Shown: in pieces, positions 62,045 to 64,000 of the stretch
How the letters are laid out: each line of letters opens with the position of its first letter
How positions within the stretch are numbered: position 1 is the first letter of the stretch
Source of the DNA: Stenopsyche tienmushanensis
Taxonomy: Eukaryota > Arthropoda > Insecta > Trichoptera > Stenopsychidae
NCBI GenBank assembly: GCA_008973525.1
Contig: WACJ01000464.1
Coordinates: 1 to 64,000, forward strand
Length of the DNA: 64,000 nt
Direction of reading: 5' to 3'
Notes under the pieces: generated by a model
The model's input: only the letters and a program-made list of their open reading frames with translations
Told to the model about the DNA's origin: nothing
Database searches by the model: none
Made by a program: the position numbers and the translations under genes

Positions 62045-62230
62045 TGAACAACCCATCCGATCAGTCCTCTTCGGACCGGTTGGCCACTGCGTCCTCTTTT
62101 AGGGCTTTTTGCGGCATTTTCAGGGATAAATGTGTACCCGGAGCTTTCTATGATCTGTACTATCATGAAATCGAGTTAGATACTTGCCACAGGCGCTTCA
62201 TACTCTCGTTACGGCCCTGTTAGTAAGTAG
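62045..62230 (+). repeat. Interspersed repeat A, copy 2
   Basis: Shares CATCCGATCAGTC, GGACCGGTTGG, AGGGCTTTTTGCGGCATTTT and TCTATGATCTG with 21515-21735, and GTTAGATACTTGCCACAGGC with 35037-35085. Thus the 62 kb copy links the two partial copies. Confidence 0.65.
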
Positions 62231-62608
62231 ACTAAATATGTCGGCCATATATGCGAGTTTATTTATCCATTCCTTGTCCAAAAAATATTCTAGTAGGGCA
62301 GAGTTTCTCTCTCAAAAAATGTTTTGCTCCTTCCCTTAATTCAAAGTGACATGAAAGAACCATTTCTTTCGATAGCCACCTCATTTATGCACAGAGAAGA
62401 ATATGTTATGATTTAATATTTTTGCGCAGACTTTTCGCTATGCCGATTGGGGAACACTGACTTAAATGATATGTATGTGACCATTTTCTACTGATGATAC
62501 TCATATTAATTTTGTATCATTTTGCAACAAATTGAATATAAAATTAATTTAAAACAGCATGAAACTAATAGCTACTTTTATAAATAACTAAACCAGCGCT
62601 CATATTAA

Positions 62609-62888
62609 CCCTATAAATACCGTGCGCACAGATCTATGCAATTCATCATATCAACTTTATACGCAAAAAAAACTCGTTAAGCTCTATTTTTATACAAATG
62701 CATTTATTTAAAATGTTGTATAATAATGTCATCAATATAATATTTAGCTAAAATATTATTAAAACAATAATTATCGACTAGTTTTAAAGGATTGAAACAC
62801 ATATTTAAAAAAAAATCGTTTATGTGTCAAGATGGTAGTTTAAATATTATTTGAGGCATATTTGAGATTTTGGGGTAAAATTGGAGGG
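62609..62888. mobile_element. Possible piggyBac-type MITE
   Basis: 280 bp beginning CCCTATAAATACC after TTAA (62605-62608) and ending GGAGGG before TTAA (62889-62892). Inverted similarity is limited to about CCCT plus a loose AAAT/ACC pattern. TTAA is frequent in AT-rich DNA, so this is tentative. Confidence 0.3.
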
Positions 62889-62892
62889 TTAA

Positions 62893-63841
62893 ATGGAATA
62901 TATTTATTTAGGGCAGATGGTTGACATATCTGGACGGTCAATAAAATCAAAAAAATAATTAAAATGGGGTGCTTTATTTTTGTTTGTGTTGTGAGACGTA
63001 ATAAACGCTAAAATGGATTTAAAAAAAATCGGATTTTTAAGTTTATTTCAAATATTTCATATCACGTGTATCGGGGAGCTGTCATTTTATTTATTTTTAA
63101 ATGTGTAGTTTTGAAATTTTATAAAAAACAACGAAGATTTTATATGACTGTGAAAATATTTTTTTCCCTTTTGGTTCAATTTTTAAGCTGTGAATAAATT
63201 ATGCTTATCAGTAATATCATAATCTTTATCAAAATATTTTTTTTATAGGTTAAAAAAATTGTGAATATTTTTTCGCAAAGTAAAAATTTAATATAAGAGT
63301 GAACCTTCTTTTTTAATTGATATTAAATGAAGAAATTCATTAAAAATATTCTAATAAAAAATAGAATCATGTCTGCTTTATTTGTTATTGTGGCCAAGAG
63401 CGTCGACGAGCGCAACTGTCAGGCGAAGCAGCCATGTGAGTACGGCCGCTCGCCGGATTATATTTATATTATAAAAATATTATGTAGCTTCTCTCGACAC
63501 GTTTTTAACATTTGGCAGGCGTCTCGCGACTAAATTCATTTTTATCGCTGTGGACCGCCAACAGTTGACCTAATAATAGCCCGATGTGTCCCTTCAATAT
63601 TATCAGACGTCACATGAATTCGCTTCAGTCGATTGTCGGCAGTACGAGAGCTAGTGCGAGCTCTTTCCACGGATCTCACCAAAAAGCTCTTGCCGGGATA
63701 TCCGAAAAATCCCATCTTCGCCATAATTCAAATACTGCCGTTGTATATTGAAACCGAGGAGCCAACTATACATTCGCACGGTCAATTATTGTTCTTTTGA
63801 AAAGCAGTATTTCTAATCGTCAATTTCTTTGCGAAAAATTA
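62893..63841. promoter_or_regulatory. Region upstream of the right-edge gene
   Basis: AT-rich until about 63390, then CpG-containing and balanced to 63780, as expected for a promoter/5' UTR. A TTCAGTCG initiator-like motif lies at 63624-63631; no TATA box. A minus-strand frame (63542-63724, start MAKMGFFGYPGK, favourable A at -3 and G at +4) overlaps and could be a divergent small gene, but no family is recognised. Confidence 0.3.
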
Positions 63842-64000
63842 ATGCCAAGAAAGAACGATGAATACACGTCACGATCCCACATATCCTCTGTCTTAAATGA
63901 CAACGTCTCCAACAGCATAACAAAAGAACAAAACGCCACCAACATAAAAACAGCAGCGCGAAAGCGATGGAAGATCCTCGCAAAAGCTCTATTCAAGGAC
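63842..64000 (+). CDS. 5' part of an unidentified gene, runs off the window
   Basis: An open frame continues to the window end without a stop: 53 codons from the first in-frame ATG at 63842, and open back to 63752 (83 codons). Visible protein: a basic start (MPRKNDEYTSRSH), a Ser/Asn-rich stretch (SSVLNDNVSNSITKEQ), then NATNIKTAARKRWKILAKAL, a basic amphipathic helix. Codons use G and C at third positions far more than chance frames in this window, supporting real coding. The start context is weak (T at -3), so coding may begin further upstream or be an internal exon. I do not recognise the family. No signal peptide or domain motif is visible in this part. Confidence 0.55.
   Translation, partial: MPRKNDEYTSRSHISSVLNDNVSNSITKEQNATNIKTAARKRWKILAKALFKD

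Noticed and set aside
1..64000. CRISPR array, prokaryotic operon or phage island
   Set aside because: No regularly spaced direct repeats, no ribosome-binding-site-driven gene strings; the spliced genes show eukaryotic nuclear DNA.

Overview
The window looks like nuclear DNA from an insect. It is strongly AT-rich, its genes are split by GT-AG introns, one core promoter carries a TATA box and an arthropod-type TCAGT initiator, and the repeats are mariner, Tigger/pogo, hAT, piggyBac and Penelope relics of the kind common in insect genomes. No bacterial, viral or organellar gene organisation is visible. I cannot name the order or species.

The main gene is goosecoid (gsc), on the plus strand, with three coding exons at 9372-9636, 16214-16443 and 44669-44827. 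Together they encode a 217-residue homeodomain repressor. The product has an eh1/Groucho-binding motif in exon 1 and a K50 paired-type homeodomain split across exons 2 and 3. The 6.6 kb and 28.2 kb introns hold islands of more GC-balanced, less decayed sequence (candidate enhancers) separated by dead transposons.

A second complete gene lies on the minus strand at 49266-49861. It has two exons and encodes a 69-residue secreted tyrosine-rich peptide, probably a cuticle or eggshell-type structural peptide. It has a TATA box, an initiator and poly(A) signals. A third gene starts near the right edge: an open frame from 63842 runs off the window (53 codons visible, unidentified).

Mobile DNA by region: a Tigger/pogo relic (1.98-2.89 kb); three mariners in or near gsc intron 1 and early intron 2 (12.5-13.7, 14.75-15.2, 18.9 kb); a piggyBac-type MITE plus a piggyBac transposase relic (30.5-31.5 kb); a hAT element with a perfect 8-bp target duplication (38.1-38.8 kb); a hAT MITE (42.6-42.9 kb); a hAT C-terminal remnant (47.0 kb); a Tigger-like cluster (51.1-51.85 kb); a near-complete but dead mariner (54.1-55.3 kb); a Penelope GIY-YIG relic (57.8-58.1 kb); a mariner scrap (61.85 kb); and several short interspersed repeat families.

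I did not find a novel multi-gene system. The most useful points are the gsc gene model and its candidate regulatory islands, the small secreted peptide gene whose 12-nt coding part of exon 1 automated callers would miss, and the run-off exon at the right edge. Most other long open frames are what chance gives in 64 kb of AT-rich DNA.
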